64,000 bases of DNA from CAZGOM01 sp964542875. Lineage in GTDB: Bacteria; Planctomycetota; Phycisphaerae; Phycisphaerales; Phycisphaeraceae. Where the stretch lies: positions 12,850 through 76,849 of the forward strand of contig CAZIWA010000009.1 of the NCBI GenBank assembly GCA_964542875.1, read 5' to 3'. Under the pieces are notes generated by a model, which saw nothing but the letters and a program-made list of their open reading frames with translations, did not search any database and was not told the DNA's origin. Position numbers and translations under genes: made by a program. This document shows positions 39,073 through 47,341 of the stretch, piece by piece (position 1 is the first letter of the stretch; every line of letters begins with the position of its first letter).

Positions 39073-41073
39073 ATGCCTAAGTTGTCGCGTCGGCGCCGTG
39101 TTGTTGGATCAATGGCATGTTGGATGATGGCGCTTGGCGCCGGCGTGATGGCAGTGGCGCTCCAGGGCTGCGATGACGATAAAGCCCCCCCGCCCACGCC
39201 TCCTGCCGCCACTTATCAAGGCAAGCCCTACCTCTACGGCACCGTCGGTTCCCTCACCAGTCTCCGCGGCTATGAGCCCCTCTACGTTTCAGGCTACGGC
39301 CTGGTGGTCGGCCTCGAGGGCACCGGCTCCACCTCCACCCCGACCTACATCCGAAGCTGGATGACCACATACATCCGCCGCATGGGCTTCGGCACCGAAA
39401 AATTCCGCCAGTACCAAAGCATGTCGCCTGAGCGCATCCTCGCCTCAGGCACCGCCTCGGTGGTGGTGATCGAAGGCCTTATTCCCCCCGGCGCGCCCCG
39501 CGGCACGCTCTTTGATACCCTCGTCACCGCGCTCCCGGGCACGCAGACCTCCAGCCTCCGCAACGGCTTCCTCTACACCTTTGACCTCTCCATCGACGGC
39601 GCAAACCCCCGCCTCCTGTTCACCCGTCCCCTGGCCCGCGCCGGCGGCGACGTCTACCTCGATCCCCTCGATCCTCCCTCCAAAAACGCCGAAGCCCGCA
39701 TGCTTGACGAACGCATGGGCGTGGTTCTCTCCGGCGGCGTCGCCACCGAAAACCGCAAACTCGAACTCCTGCTCAACCAACCCTCCTGGGGCCGCTCGGT
39801 CATGATCGCGCAGGCGATCAACAATCGCTTCCCGCCCCCGGTCCTCCGCGAGGAGAATTTCTACGCCAAGGCCTTCAACGACCAGATCATCAACATCAAG
39901 ATCCCCGACGCCTACGCCAACCATCCCGAACGCTTCCTGGATCTCATCAGCTACGTCTACGTCCAGGTCGCCCCCAACGGCGAAGGCGAAGTCGCCCAGC
40001 AAATGGCCAAGATCCTCGCCAAGGATCCCAAGCAGGCCCGCAGCGTCACACTGGTCTGGATCGGCCTTGGCAAGCTGGCCCTGCCCATCGTGCAGCAGTA
40101 TTACGACAGCAAGCAGCGCCACATGCAGTTGGCCGCGCTGGAGGCCGGCGTCCGCATGGGCGATTCCTCTGCCCTGGGCGACGCGGAAAACAAAACCCGC
40201 ATCATCGGCCTCTCCATGTCGGAAGATCCCGATGACCGCATCCTCTCCGCCCGCCTCCTGCTCCCCAAATCCGACCTCTTCAAAGCCCAGGTCGCACTGA
40301 AAAAACTGCTCGACGACCCGGAAAAGAAAGTCCGCATCGCCGCCTACGAAACCCTCGCCGAAACCGGCGACGACATCATCCAGCGCCAGACCGTCGGCGA
40401 CCCCACCCGCTTCATTCTCGACCTGGTCCCCTCCTCCCAGTCCATGATCTACATCACCCAGAAGGACTACCCCCGCGTCGTTATCTTCAACCCCATGCTC
40501 GGCTTCAAGAACAACACCATCGCCAGCGTGTGGGACAACCGGCTCATGCTCCGCACCCAGGGCCAGGGCGAAGTGGCCACCATCTTCTATCAGCGCCCCG
40601 GCGAGATCGACGGCGAAACGCTCAAAATCGCCCCCGCCGTGGGCAACCTGGTCTACGCCATGGGCCAAAAGCCCTCCTCCAGCAACACCGACCCCGGCTT
40701 TGGCATGACCTACTCCCAGGTCGTCGGCGCGCTCAAGGAAATGCACGTCAAAGGCTACATCGACTGCGAATGGGAAGTCTTCAACAACCCCCTCTCTGAC
40801 ATCGTCAAGGCCGCCCGCAAGACCAACCCTTTCGAACCGCGCAAGGAAACCGACGAGGAATCCGACACCCAGCCGTCTGACACGCAACCCACCACCGGGC
40901 CCAGCAGCACCCAGCCGACCACCAGGCCGGCACGGCGCGCCGCGCCTCAGCGTGATGAAACCGACGCCATTCCCCAGGCCACTCCCGAAGCCGGCGGCAT
41001 CATGAGCAACACCCCCTCCACCAAGGACATCTCCCCCAGCGACGCCTGGGACAAGACCGATCCTTCCCGGTAA
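39073..41073 (+). CDS. FlgI-like (flagellar P-ring family) lipoprotein with helical-repeat domain
   Basis: The ATG at 39073 (GAGGA site) gives 666 residues. A signal peptide ends in a lipobox (ALQGC). Residues about 50-270 resemble FlgI: 'LTSLRGYEPLYVSGYGLVVGLEGTGS', 'VVVIEGLIPPGAPRGTLFD' and 'TAVKLPDxYAN...'-like segments. Residues about 280-430 hold HEAT-like helices ('ARLLLPKSD...VRIAAYETLAETGD'), then another beta domain and a Thr/Pro/Gln-rich tail. True FlgI proteins are about 370 residues and not lipidated; no flagellar genes are near. It is probably a planctomycete envelope protein that re-uses the P-ring fold. No other partner seen. Confidence 0.75.
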   Translation: MPKLSRRRRVVGSMACWMMALGAGVMAVALQGCDDDKAPPPTPPAATYQGKPYLYGTVGSLTSLRGYEPLYVSGYGLVVGLEGTGSTSTPTYIRSWMTTYIRRMGFGTEKFRQYQSMSPERILASGTASVVVIEGLIPPGAPRGTLFDTLVTALPGTQTSSLRNGFLYTFDLSIDGANPRLLFTRPLARAGGDVYLDPLDPPSKNAEARMLDERMGVVLSGGVATENRKLELLLNQPSWGRSVMIAQAINNRFPPPVLREENFYAKAFNDQIINIKIPDAYANHPERFLDLISYVYVQVAPNGEGEVAQQMAKILAKDPKQARSVTLVWIGLGKLALPIVQQYYDSKQRHMQLAALEAGVRMGDSSALGDAENKTRIIGLSMSEDPDDRILSARLLLPKSDLFKAQVALKKLLDDPEKKVRIAAYETLAETGDDIIQRQTVGDPTRFILDLVPSSQSMIYITQKDYPRVVIFNPMLGFKNNTIASVWDNRLMLRTQGQGEVATIFYQRPGEIDGETLKIAPAVGNLVYAMGQKPSSSNTDPGFGMTYSQVVGALKEMHVKGYIDCEWEVFNNPLSDIVKAARKTNPFEPRKETDEESDTQPSDTQPTTGPSSTQPTTRPARRAAPQRDETDAIPQATPEAGGIMSNTPSTKDISPSDAWDKTDPSR

Positions 41074-41174
41074 CGCCCGTCTGCATCCCGGCAGGGATCA
41101 AAGCAATTAAAATTGGGCCTCCGGCAACCCGATCACCCGGGCACAAAAATCCCACGTTTTTGATGCGCCCCCGC

Positions 41175-42314
41175 CTACTTCTTCGCAAACCGCTTAAGCC
41201 CCAAAAAGTCGATCGGCAATGTCGACTTCCCATCCAGCGCAAGCTGTGACATCACCATTCCGATCACCGTCGCAAACTTAAACCCATGCCCGCTGAACCC
41301 GCAGGCAATGGAGACGTTCTTGTACACCGGATGATGGTCCAGAATGAATTGGAAGTCCGGCGTATTGGTGTACATGCACGCCCGGATGGAGAGAATCGGC
41401 CCATCCGCCTGCGGGATGTACTTCTGCAGGAACGGCCGCAGATGCTTCTCGTCATCCTCATTGGGCTGCCGGTCCAGCTTGTCGGGGTCGCTGGGGGTGC
41501 CGCGTTTGTCATAGGCGAACTTAAAGCCCGGGTTGTCGGGCATCATCGGGAAGCCGTAGTAGTTGTGCCCATCGGGCCGATCGAGGATCCAAACGGGAAA
41601 TTGCCCGACCTTAAAATCCATCGGTTTGCGCGGCCACACCCAGCCCAGCATCTGCCGGGTGACCACCATATCGACACCAAGGTCCGCCAAAAGACGGCCG
41701 GTCCACGCGCCGCCCGTGAAAACGATCTTGCCCGCGTGGTAGGTGCCGCGTGTCGTGGTGACGGTCACGCCCTTGGCATCGCTGGTCCAGCCTGTGACGG
41801 GTTCGCGCCCGTGGAGGTGCGCGCCCAGTTGCATCGCCAGCTCGGCGTGCGCGCAGTTTGCGCGCTCAGGCAGCACGAATCCCGCAGAATAATCCCGTAC
41901 CGCGGTGTAGTCCTCCGGCAGCGTGAACTGCGGGTACTGCCTGGCCATGTCGGCATGTGAAAGCACATCATGCTGCAGGCCGTGCTGAATGCAGGCCTTC
42001 AGCGATCCTTCCACCACACGGCTGCCGGGCTGGCCGATGTACAGCCCGGTGGTCATGTGAATGATCTTGCCGGCGTTGTAGTCGTTCTCCAGGTGCTGCC
42101 AGGACAAGTACGCCTGGCGCAGCAGCGGCACATAATCCGGATGGTTGAAGTAAGCCAGCCGGATCATGCGTGAATAACCATGCGATGAGCCCAGCGAATG
42201 CGGGATATCAAACTGCTCCAGCCCCAGCACGCGCACACCGCGCTTGGCCAAGTGGTAACAAGTCGCGGATCCCATGGCGCCTACGCCGACAACAATCACG
42301 TCGTATGTATTCAT
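41175..42314 (-). CDS. Monomeric sarcosine oxidase / N-methyl amino acid oxidase family flavoprotein
   Basis: The 379-residue protein begins with a dinucleotide-binding GVGAMGSATCYHLA (10-23) and has 'HSLGSSHGYSRMIRLAY' (39-55), as in monomeric sarcosine oxidase and N-methyltryptophan oxidase (SolA). Cys313 in RACMYTNTPD matches the Cys that covalently holds FAD (Cys315 in the Bacillus enzyme). 'GFSGHGFKF' near the end is also conserved. Family members oxidise N-methyl amino acids with O2 to the amine, formaldehyde and H2O2. It is the last gene after the N-methylglutamate-synthase-like set, so N-methylglutamate is an attractive but unproven substrate. Confidence 0.9.
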   Translation of the reverse strand: MNTYDVIVVGVGAMGSATCYHLAKRGVRVLGLEQFDIPHSLGSSHGYSRMIRLAYFNHPDYVPLLRQAYLSWQHLENDYNAGKIIHMTTGLYIGQPGSRVVEGSLKACIQHGLQHDVLSHADMARQYPQFTLPEDYTAVRDYSAGFVLPERANCAHAELAMQLGAHLHGREPVTGWTSDAKGVTVTTTRGTYHAGKIVFTGGAWTGRLLADLGVDMVVTRQMLGWVWPRKPMDFKVGQFPVWILDRPDGHNYYGFPMMPDNPGFKFAYDKRGTPSDPDKLDRQPNEDDEKHLRPFLQKYIPQADGPILSIRACMYTNTPDFQFILDHHPVYKNVSIACGFSGHGFKFATVIGMVMSQLALDGKSTLPIDFLGLKRFAKK

Positions 42315-42320
42315 GAAAGA

Positions 42321-42435
42321 GGGGCCTGGGGTATTGGGTCTAGGGTCTGGTCAGATAACAAAGAAAAAGAAGGTGCACGCGCCTGAGACAACTGAGAATC
42401 CGGTTCTTCCCCAGACCCTAGACCTCAGACCCTGG
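42321..42435. repeat. Inverted repeat pair, family B core
   Basis: GGGTCTAGGGTCTGG at 42336-42350 faces its near-perfect complement at 42411-42425, with further matching GGGGCC ends, in the gap between the oxidase gene and the FMN-subunit gene. The same 15-nt core recurs at 62729-62743. Confidence 0.65.
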
Positions 42436-42447
42436 CCCCTTCTTCGA

Positions 42448-43833
42448 TTACTGCACGCCAGGAATCCAGCTCGTCCCCGCAAGCGGGATCTTCGCCATGG
42501 CCGCAGCCTCAATGGTGAGGGCCACAAGATCCTCGCGTTCCAGATGGTGCACGTTCTGCTTGCCGCAGGCGCGCGCCAGCGTGGTGAGTTCCATGTTGAG
42601 CGTGGAGAGGTAGTTTTGCAGCCAGCGGGCGCCCACATCCGGCGTCATCCGGGCTTCCAAGAACGGGTCCTGCGTGGTCACCCCGACCGGGCATTTGCCG
42701 GTGTGGCAGTGGTGGCAAGCGCCCGCCCGGGTGCCAAGCGCCGCGTAGTCCTGCGTGGCGTCCATCACCTGGCCGTCCTGAATGTAGCCCGGCCGGTTGC
42801 AGCCAAGCGCCATCAGCACACCCTGACCGATCGCCACCGCGTCTGCGCCCATGGCAATGGCCTTGGCGACGTCTGCGCCCGTCCGAATCCCGCCTGAGAT
42901 GATCAGTTGCACGGTGCCGATCATGTCCATCTCTTCCAGCGCTTCCACCGCCAGGCGCAGCGCCGCAAGCGTCGGAATGCCTGCGTTTTCGATAAACACC
43001 TGCTGCGTGGCTGCGGTGCCCCCCTGCATGCCGTCGACCACCACAACGTCCGCCCCGGCCTTCACAGCCAGTTTCACGTCGTCCTTCACCCGTGTCGCCC
43101 CGACCTTCACATAGATCGGCACTTGCCAATCGGTGATCTCGCGCAGCTCTTCAATCTTGATCGTCAGGTCATCAGGCCCCGTCCAGTCCGGATGGCGCGA
43201 GGCGCTGCGTTGATCGATGCCCTCAGGAAGGGTGCGCATCTTGGCCACGCGCGGGCTGATTTTCTGCCCCAGCAGCATGCCGCCGCCGCCCGGCTTGGCG
43301 CCCTGCCCGATCACCACTTCAATGGCGTCGGCCCTGCGCACGTCATCGGGGTCAAACCCATAGCGCGAGGGCAGGCACTGATAGACGAGGGTTTTGCTGG
43401 AGAGCCGTTCCTCGGGGGTCATGCCGCCGTCGCCGGTGGTGGTGCTGGTGCCCAGCGCGGTGGCGGCCCTCCCCAGGGCTTCCTTGGCATTGGCCGAAAG
43501 CGCGCCGAAGCTCATGCCCGCGATGGTGATCGGCGTGGCCAGCTCAATGGGCTTTTTCGCAAAACGCGCGCCAAGAATGGTCTTGGTGACGCACTTTTCA
43601 CGGTACCCCTCCAGAGGGTAACGCGAGGCCGACGCCGTGAGGAAAGACAGGTCATCAAACGTCGGCATCTTGCGCTTGGCGCCAAGCCCGCGGATGTCGT
43701 ACAGCCCCCGCTCCGCGGCCTGATGGATGTACGACATCACATGCGGATTAAACGAATAGCTTTCCTCCGCCACCGGCAGCGACAGCCGGGCGGGAGAAGA
43801 CGAGTCACGATTCAAAGTCGATTTGGAGGTCAT
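42448..43833 (-). CDS. mgsC: N-methylglutamate synthase subunit C-like (FMN / 3Fe-4S GltB-type domain)
   Basis: The 461-residue protein is the FMN-binding synthase half of glutamate-synthase-type enzymes: 'ITIAGMSFGALS' (103-114), 'GQGAKPGGGG' (177-185) and 'GGIRTGADVAKA' (314-325). The cluster motif CHHCHTGKCPVG with Cys373, 376 and 381 matches the 3Fe-4S site of GltS. Stand-alone proteins of this size, with separate GXGXG and amidotransferase subunits, form MgsABC, which converts gamma-glutamylmethylamide and 2-oxoglutarate to N-methylglutamate, or related enzymes (GlxD). It starts 3 nt after mgsB. Glutamate synthase activity cannot be excluded by sequence alone. Confidence 0.85.
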   Translation of the reverse strand: MTSKSTLNRDSSSPARLSLPVAEESYSFNPHVMSYIHQAAERGLYDIRGLGAKRKMPTFDDLSFLTASASRYPLEGYREKCVTKTILGARFAKKPIELATPITIAGMSFGALSANAKEALGRAATALGTSTTTGDGGMTPEERLSSKTLVYQCLPSRYGFDPDDVRRADAIEVVIGQGAKPGGGGMLLGQKISPRVAKMRTLPEGIDQRSASRHPDWTGPDDLTIKIEELREITDWQVPIYVKVGATRVKDDVKLAVKAGADVVVVDGMQGGTAATQQVFIENAGIPTLAALRLAVEALEEMDMIGTVQLIISGGIRTGADVAKAIAMGADAVAIGQGVLMALGCNRPGYIQDGQVMDATQDYAALGTRAGACHHCHTGKCPVGVTTQDPFLEARMTPDVGARWLQNYLSTLNMELTTLARACGKQNVHHLEREDLVALTIEAAAMAKIPLAGTSWIPGVQ

Positions 43834-43836
43834 GGA

Positions 43837-44577
43837 TCAATACTCCTGATGGGCCTCGGAATTCCAGTGATAAAGCGAACGCATGGAGGCAACGCGCTTG
43901 AAGGTTTTGGGGTCGGCCTGCTTGCCGGGAAGCTGGGCCTTGCTCAGGAGTTCTTCAATGGCGAGGTAGTCTGCATCGGTCATGGCTTCTTCGTGGGCGT
44001 CGGCCCCCAGGCCATGAAGCTTGCCGCGCACATAGATGACGGCTTCGTAGAGGGAATCGCCCAGGCCCGCGCCTGCATCACCCAGGACAACCATCCGCCC
44101 GGCCTGCGCCATGAATGCCGAAAGGTGCCCCACGCTGCCCGCGACCACGATGTCGGCCCCCTTAAGGGAAATGCCGCACCGGCCCGAAGCGTTGCCCTCG
44201 ATCACGAGCATGCCCCCACGGGCGGAGGCGCCGGCGCACTCGCTGGCGTATCCCTGCACCCGGACAAAGCCGGACATCATGTTCTCGGCGACGCCGCGCT
44301 CGACGTTGCCTTCCACAACGATGTTAGCCAGCTTGTTCATGCCTGCGGCGTAGTACCCGGCATGCCCCTGAATCCTCACATCCAGGGGAAGCGTGAGGCC
44401 CACCGCCAGGTTGTGCGCGCCTGCGGGGTGGGCAATCACCACCTGTCCCGAAGTCACTTCGGGCGTGGGCTTGTGCAGAAGCTGGTTGATCTGGCGCACC
44501 GACATGGACTTCAAATCAAGCGTGACGCCGACTCCGGTTTGCGCACCGGGTTCGGTCAGGGAAGCTAAACGGCCCAT
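43837..44577 (-). CDS. mgsB: N-methylglutamate synthase subunit B-like (GXGXG domain)
   Basis: The 246-residue protein is a beta-helix of the GXGXG type, otherwise found at the C-terminus of glutamate synthase: repeated short units such as 'VRIQGHAGYYAAG', 'IVVEGNVERGVAE', 'VRVQGYASECAG', 'LVIEGNASGRCG', 'IVVAGSVGHLS' and 'MVVLGDAGAGLGD'. As a separate subunit it is diagnostic for MgsB/GlxC-type enzymes. It probably channels ammonia or methylamine between the other two subunits. Its start overlaps the end of mgsA by 13 nt and it is 3 nt from mgsC, so all three are co-translated. Confidence 0.88.
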   Translation of the reverse strand: MGRLASLTEPGAQTGVGVTLDLKSMSVRQINQLLHKPTPEVTSGQVVIAHPAGAHNLAVGLTLPLDVRIQGHAGYYAAGMNKLANIVVEGNVERGVAENMMSGFVRVQGYASECAGASARGGMLVIEGNASGRCGISLKGADIVVAGSVGHLSAFMAQAGRMVVLGDAGAGLGDSLYEAVIYVRGKLHGLGADAHEEAMTDADYLAIEELLSKAQLPGKQADPKTFKRVASMRSLYHWNSEAHQEY

Positions 44578-45458
44578 GAGTAAATCCTCTCTGGCTCGGG
44601 TTCAAAAATCCGGGCGTTGTCGATATCAGGCAGGTCCGCCAGGGACCGGAATTCCGAAGCGACGGCGACATAGTCATCGGTCTCTGCCACCACCGCGGGC
44701 TTGCAGGCAAAGGCGTCGCGCACCAGCACCAGCCGGTCCGCGGTTCCCATCAGCAGCGTGTAAAAGCCATCCAGCTCTTCAAAGCCTTTGACGATCGCCT
44801 GCTCGATGCTGTCCCCGTTCTTGAGGTGCCATTGCAGGAACCGGCACGCCGCCTCCGTGTCGTTGTCTGTCTCAAACATGATGCCCCGGCGCTCAAGCAT
44901 CCTGCGCAGGCTGTGGTAGTTGGAAAGCGAGCCGTTGTGCACCAGGCAAAAATCCCCGCCTGTGGTGAACGGGTGCGCGTGCATCAGCGACACCGCGGAC
45001 TCCGTCGCCATGCGCGTGTGCCCGATGGCATGCGTCCCTTTGAGCCCGGCGAAGCCGTATTTGTTGGACACTTCCTCCGCGGGGCCGATGTCTTTGTAAA
45101 GGTCCATGGCCCGGCCAACAGAAAGGAGGTCAAACCCGGACCCATTGGTTTGCAGCCACGACTTCACCTGTGCAGGCGCCGTCTCGGCCACAAGCACGCC
45201 ATGCTCACTCACGCGTGAAAGCTGCGCGCCGGGATACACCTCGCGCCTGAAGCGCTCAGTAAGCGTATCCCACGCCGCTCCGTCCGCGGGGCCATGCAGG
45301 TTAAAGCGGGTGGGCGCACTGGCGTCCCCGGAAAAAAGCGCCAGCCCGGTGGAGTCCGGCCCGCGTTCGGTCATGCACTTGAGCATGGGGACCAGCAGTT
45401 CGCCAAGCCGGTCGCGCATGGGTTGTTTCTTGGCCAGGAGGCCGACGATGCCGCACAT
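44565..45458 (-). CDS. mgsA: N-methylglutamate synthase subunit A-like (class II amidotransferase)
   Basis: After Met removal Cys2 (MCGIVGLL) is the nucleophile of class II glutamine amidotransferases. 'GHTRMATES' and 'HPFTTGGDFCLVHNGSLSNY' are the glutamine-binding loops, and 'ETDNDTEAACRFL' follows. At 297 residues there is only the amidase domain, unlike full-length GltB or GlmS. The subunit would release (methyl)amine from the gamma-glutamyl amide. It is the first of the three coupled synthase genes and lies 157 nt after the glutamine-synthetase-like gene. The start Met is fixed by Cys2. Confidence 0.9.
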   Translation of the reverse strand: MCGIVGLLAKKQPMRDRLGELLVPMLKCMTERGPDSTGLALFSGDASAPTRFNLHGPADGAAWDTLTERFRREVYPGAQLSRVSEHGVLVAETAPAQVKSWLQTNGSGFDLLSVGRAMDLYKDIGPAEEVSNKYGFAGLKGTHAIGHTRMATESAVSLMHAHPFTTGGDFCLVHNGSLSNYHSLRRMLERRGIMFETDNDTEAACRFLQWHLKNGDSIEQAIVKGFEELDGFYTLLMGTADRLVLVRDAFACKPAVVAETDDYVAVASEFRSLADLPDIDNARIFEPEPERIYSWAV

Positions 45459-45615
45459 GTGGAACCCCTTAGGTTAGGAGATCAGGAGAGTCGATTGTTC
45501 GTATAGCAAACGCTGTGCCGCGTTAGGCGGGACATATTGAATCAGCCGTCGGGCCGGCTCGGGGCTTCCCGATCACCCGCTGACCCGATACCCCCGGCGC
45601 GTGGGCGCCCGCATC

Positions 45616-47013
45616 TCAAAAATATTCGAGATACCGCCCCACTTCCCAATCAGAAACGTGCCTGGAATATTCAACCCATTCCATCCGCTTCACCTTGATG
45701 AATTCTTTGATGAACGCCTCGCCAAGCTGCTTGGAAAACAGCGTGTCCTGCTCCAGCGCATTGATCGCCTCCAGCAGATTTTGCGGCAGCGTGCCAATCC
45801 CCTTGGCGGCCAACTGCTCCGGCGAAAGTTCATAGTGATTGAAGTTGTTGGGCACCGGGGCCGCCAGCTCATTTTCAATCCCGTCCATGCCCGCGGCGAT
45901 CACCGCAGCCGTCGCCAGATAAGGATTACAGCCCGCATCGCTGAGCCGGAATTCCAGCCGGCCAAACGGTATGCGAACCATGGACGTCCGGTTGTTGTCG
46001 CCGTAACTGATGTAGGCCGGGGCCCAGGTCGCACCCGACAGCGACCTGCCCACCACCAGCCGTTTGTAAGAGTTCACCGTCGGGCAGGCCAGCGCCGTCA
46101 GCGCTTTGGCGTGCTTCAGAATTCCCGCCAGGAAGTGGTACGCAATCTTGGACAGCCCCAGTCCGTTGGCGTCGGTTTCATCCTTGAAGATGTTCTTGCC
46201 GTCGGCGCTGATGGAGAGATGCATGTGCATGCCCGAGCCGGTCCGGGCGCTCATGGGCTTGGGCATGAAGGAGCAGATCAGCCCCTGCTCCCGGGCGATC
46301 TCGCCCGCAGCCATCCGGATGAACACAATCCGGTCCGCCGTCGTCACACAGTCCGAATAGGTGAAATTGATCTCAAACTGCCCATTGGCATCCTCATGGT
46401 CGATCTGATAAACGTCCAGCCCCGCGGCGATCAGGCAATCCGTAAGTTTTTCGACAAACGCACGCGACCGGGAAAGCCCCTTGTAGTCATAACATGGTTT
46501 ATCCAGCGTATCGCTGCCGTCCGCGGGAACGACGCAGCCGGATGCTTCCTTTTTCAGCAGCATGAACTCAGGCTCCATGCCGGTGTTGAAGGTCCACCCG
46601 CGCGCCGTCATGCGCTTGACCTGTTCACGCAGAATGTAGCGCGTGTCGTAAGGATATGGCTTGTTGTTGACATACCCTTCGCAGACGATCCGGGCATAGC
46701 CCGGCTGCCAGGGAACCATCGAAAGCGTCGAAAGATCCCCCCTGCCCATGAAGTCCGGGTCGTGAGGCTGCATGCCCAGGCCCCACACCGCAAACCCCGC
46801 AAAGCCAGCACCATCCGTCAAAATGTCATTGAAGTGAGAGACCGGCACTGCCTTGGTTTTTGCGACGCCATGAATATCCACGAACTGCGCCAGAACGTAT
46901 TTAACGCCCTTGGATTGCAGATCGGCAATGATGCCGTTGACTTCAAGAAGTGATGCCGGAAGAAAGGGTTGGGTACGCTCAGCGCTTTGGGCAAATGCAG
47001 AGATGGGATTCAT
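45616..47013 (-). CDS. Glutamine synthetase homologue, GlnT / gamma-glutamylmethylamide synthetase type
   Basis: The 465-residue protein shows glutamine synthetase motifs: 'VDIHGVAKTK' near the start, the metal-site 'MEPEFML', 'DHEDANGQFEINF', 'KPMSARTGSGMHMHLS' and the 'NRTSMVRIP...EFRLSDAGCNPYLA' region. It belongs to the GlnT-like group that includes gamma-glutamylmethylamide synthetase (GmaS), which joins glutamate and methylamine with ATP. Placed first in a cluster with MgsABC-like subunits, it fits GmaS; ordinary glutamine synthesis is the alternative. I start at 47013 (GGAG upstream); an ATG at 47028 lacks a ribosome site. A sigma-54 promoter lies 79-93 nt upstream. Confidence 0.85.
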   Translation of the reverse strand: MNPISAFAQSAERTQPFLPASLLEVNGIIADLQSKGVKYVLAQFVDIHGVAKTKAVPVSHFNDILTDGAGFAGFAVWGLGMQPHDPDFMGRGDLSTLSMVPWQPGYARIVCEGYVNNKPYPYDTRYILREQVKRMTARGWTFNTGMEPEFMLLKKEASGCVVPADGSDTLDKPCYDYKGLSRSRAFVEKLTDCLIAAGLDVYQIDHEDANGQFEINFTYSDCVTTADRIVFIRMAAGEIAREQGLICSFMPKPMSARTGSGMHMHLSISADGKNIFKDETDANGLGLSKIAYHFLAGILKHAKALTALACPTVNSYKRLVVGRSLSGATWAPAYISYGDNNRTSMVRIPFGRLEFRLSDAGCNPYLATAAVIAAGMDGIENELAAPVPNNFNHYELSPEQLAAKGIGTLPQNLLEAINALEQDTLFSKQLGEAFIKEFIKVKRMEWVEYSRHVSDWEVGRYLEYF

Positions 47014-47091
47014 CGACAGTGGCTCCATGTCGGCCGACGGGACGGCCTGCGTGCTAAACGAACAGACATCATGGAACCACAGGAATCATTA

Positions 47092-47106
47092 GCAATTGGT
47101 GTGCCA
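47092..47106 (-). promoter_or_regulatory. Sigma-54 promoter of the glutamine-synthetase-like / mgs cluster
   Basis: On the minus strand TGGCAC (47106-47101), five bases and TTGC (47095-47092) give the full -24/-12 consensus with exact spacing. Transcription would start near 47080, about 65 nt before the start codon. A sigma-54 activator gene is divergent from it. Confidence 0.85.
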
Positions 47107-47123
47107 GACGTGAGGAGGGGGTC

Positions 47124-47278
47124 AAAGAAGAAGCCTTCGGCCTTTTCGGGTCTCTGGTTTCGGGGTTCAGTAAACCAGATAAAAATGAGAACCAAAGACG
47201 ACACTGGCAAACTGCTTTGAATGTCTCTTACAACCCGAAACCCGCACCCCGAAACCCGAAAAAAGCCGAAGGCTTTAT
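47124..47278. repeat. Dispersed repeat family A, copy 3 (inverted arms)
   Basis: The left arm (47124-47172, GCCTTCGGCCTTTTCGGG and a GGTTTCGGGG run) and the right arm (47232-47278) are inverted copies of the same sequence around about 60 nt. It fills the space between the sigma-54 promoter and the activator gene, so activator sites may lie in or beside it. Confidence 0.65.
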
Positions 47279-47318
47279 CCCGCTTCTCCGTACAATAACT
47301 GGACAACCACACAACATC

Positions 47319-47335
47319 TGTTCATAATCTGAACA
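47319..47335. promoter_or_regulatory. Candidate operator, TGTTCA-N5-TGAACA
   Basis: A perfect 6-bp inverted repeat with a 5-nt spacer ends 6 nt before the activator start codon and lies about 255 bp upstream of the expected sigma-54 start. It could be the binding site of the activator or of another repressor. Confidence 0.45.
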
Positions 47336-47341
47336 ATACAC

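Noticed and set aside
39445..40887. 480-codon minus-strand frame opposite the FlgI-like gene
   Set aside because: Gly/Val/Asp-rich shadow of a clear lipoprotein gene; no ribosome site or motif.
42907..44568. 553-codon plus-strand open frame opposite mgsB and mgsC
   Set aside because: It is antisense to two well-recognised genes in high-GC DNA. The His/Gly/Arg-rich translation has no domain.
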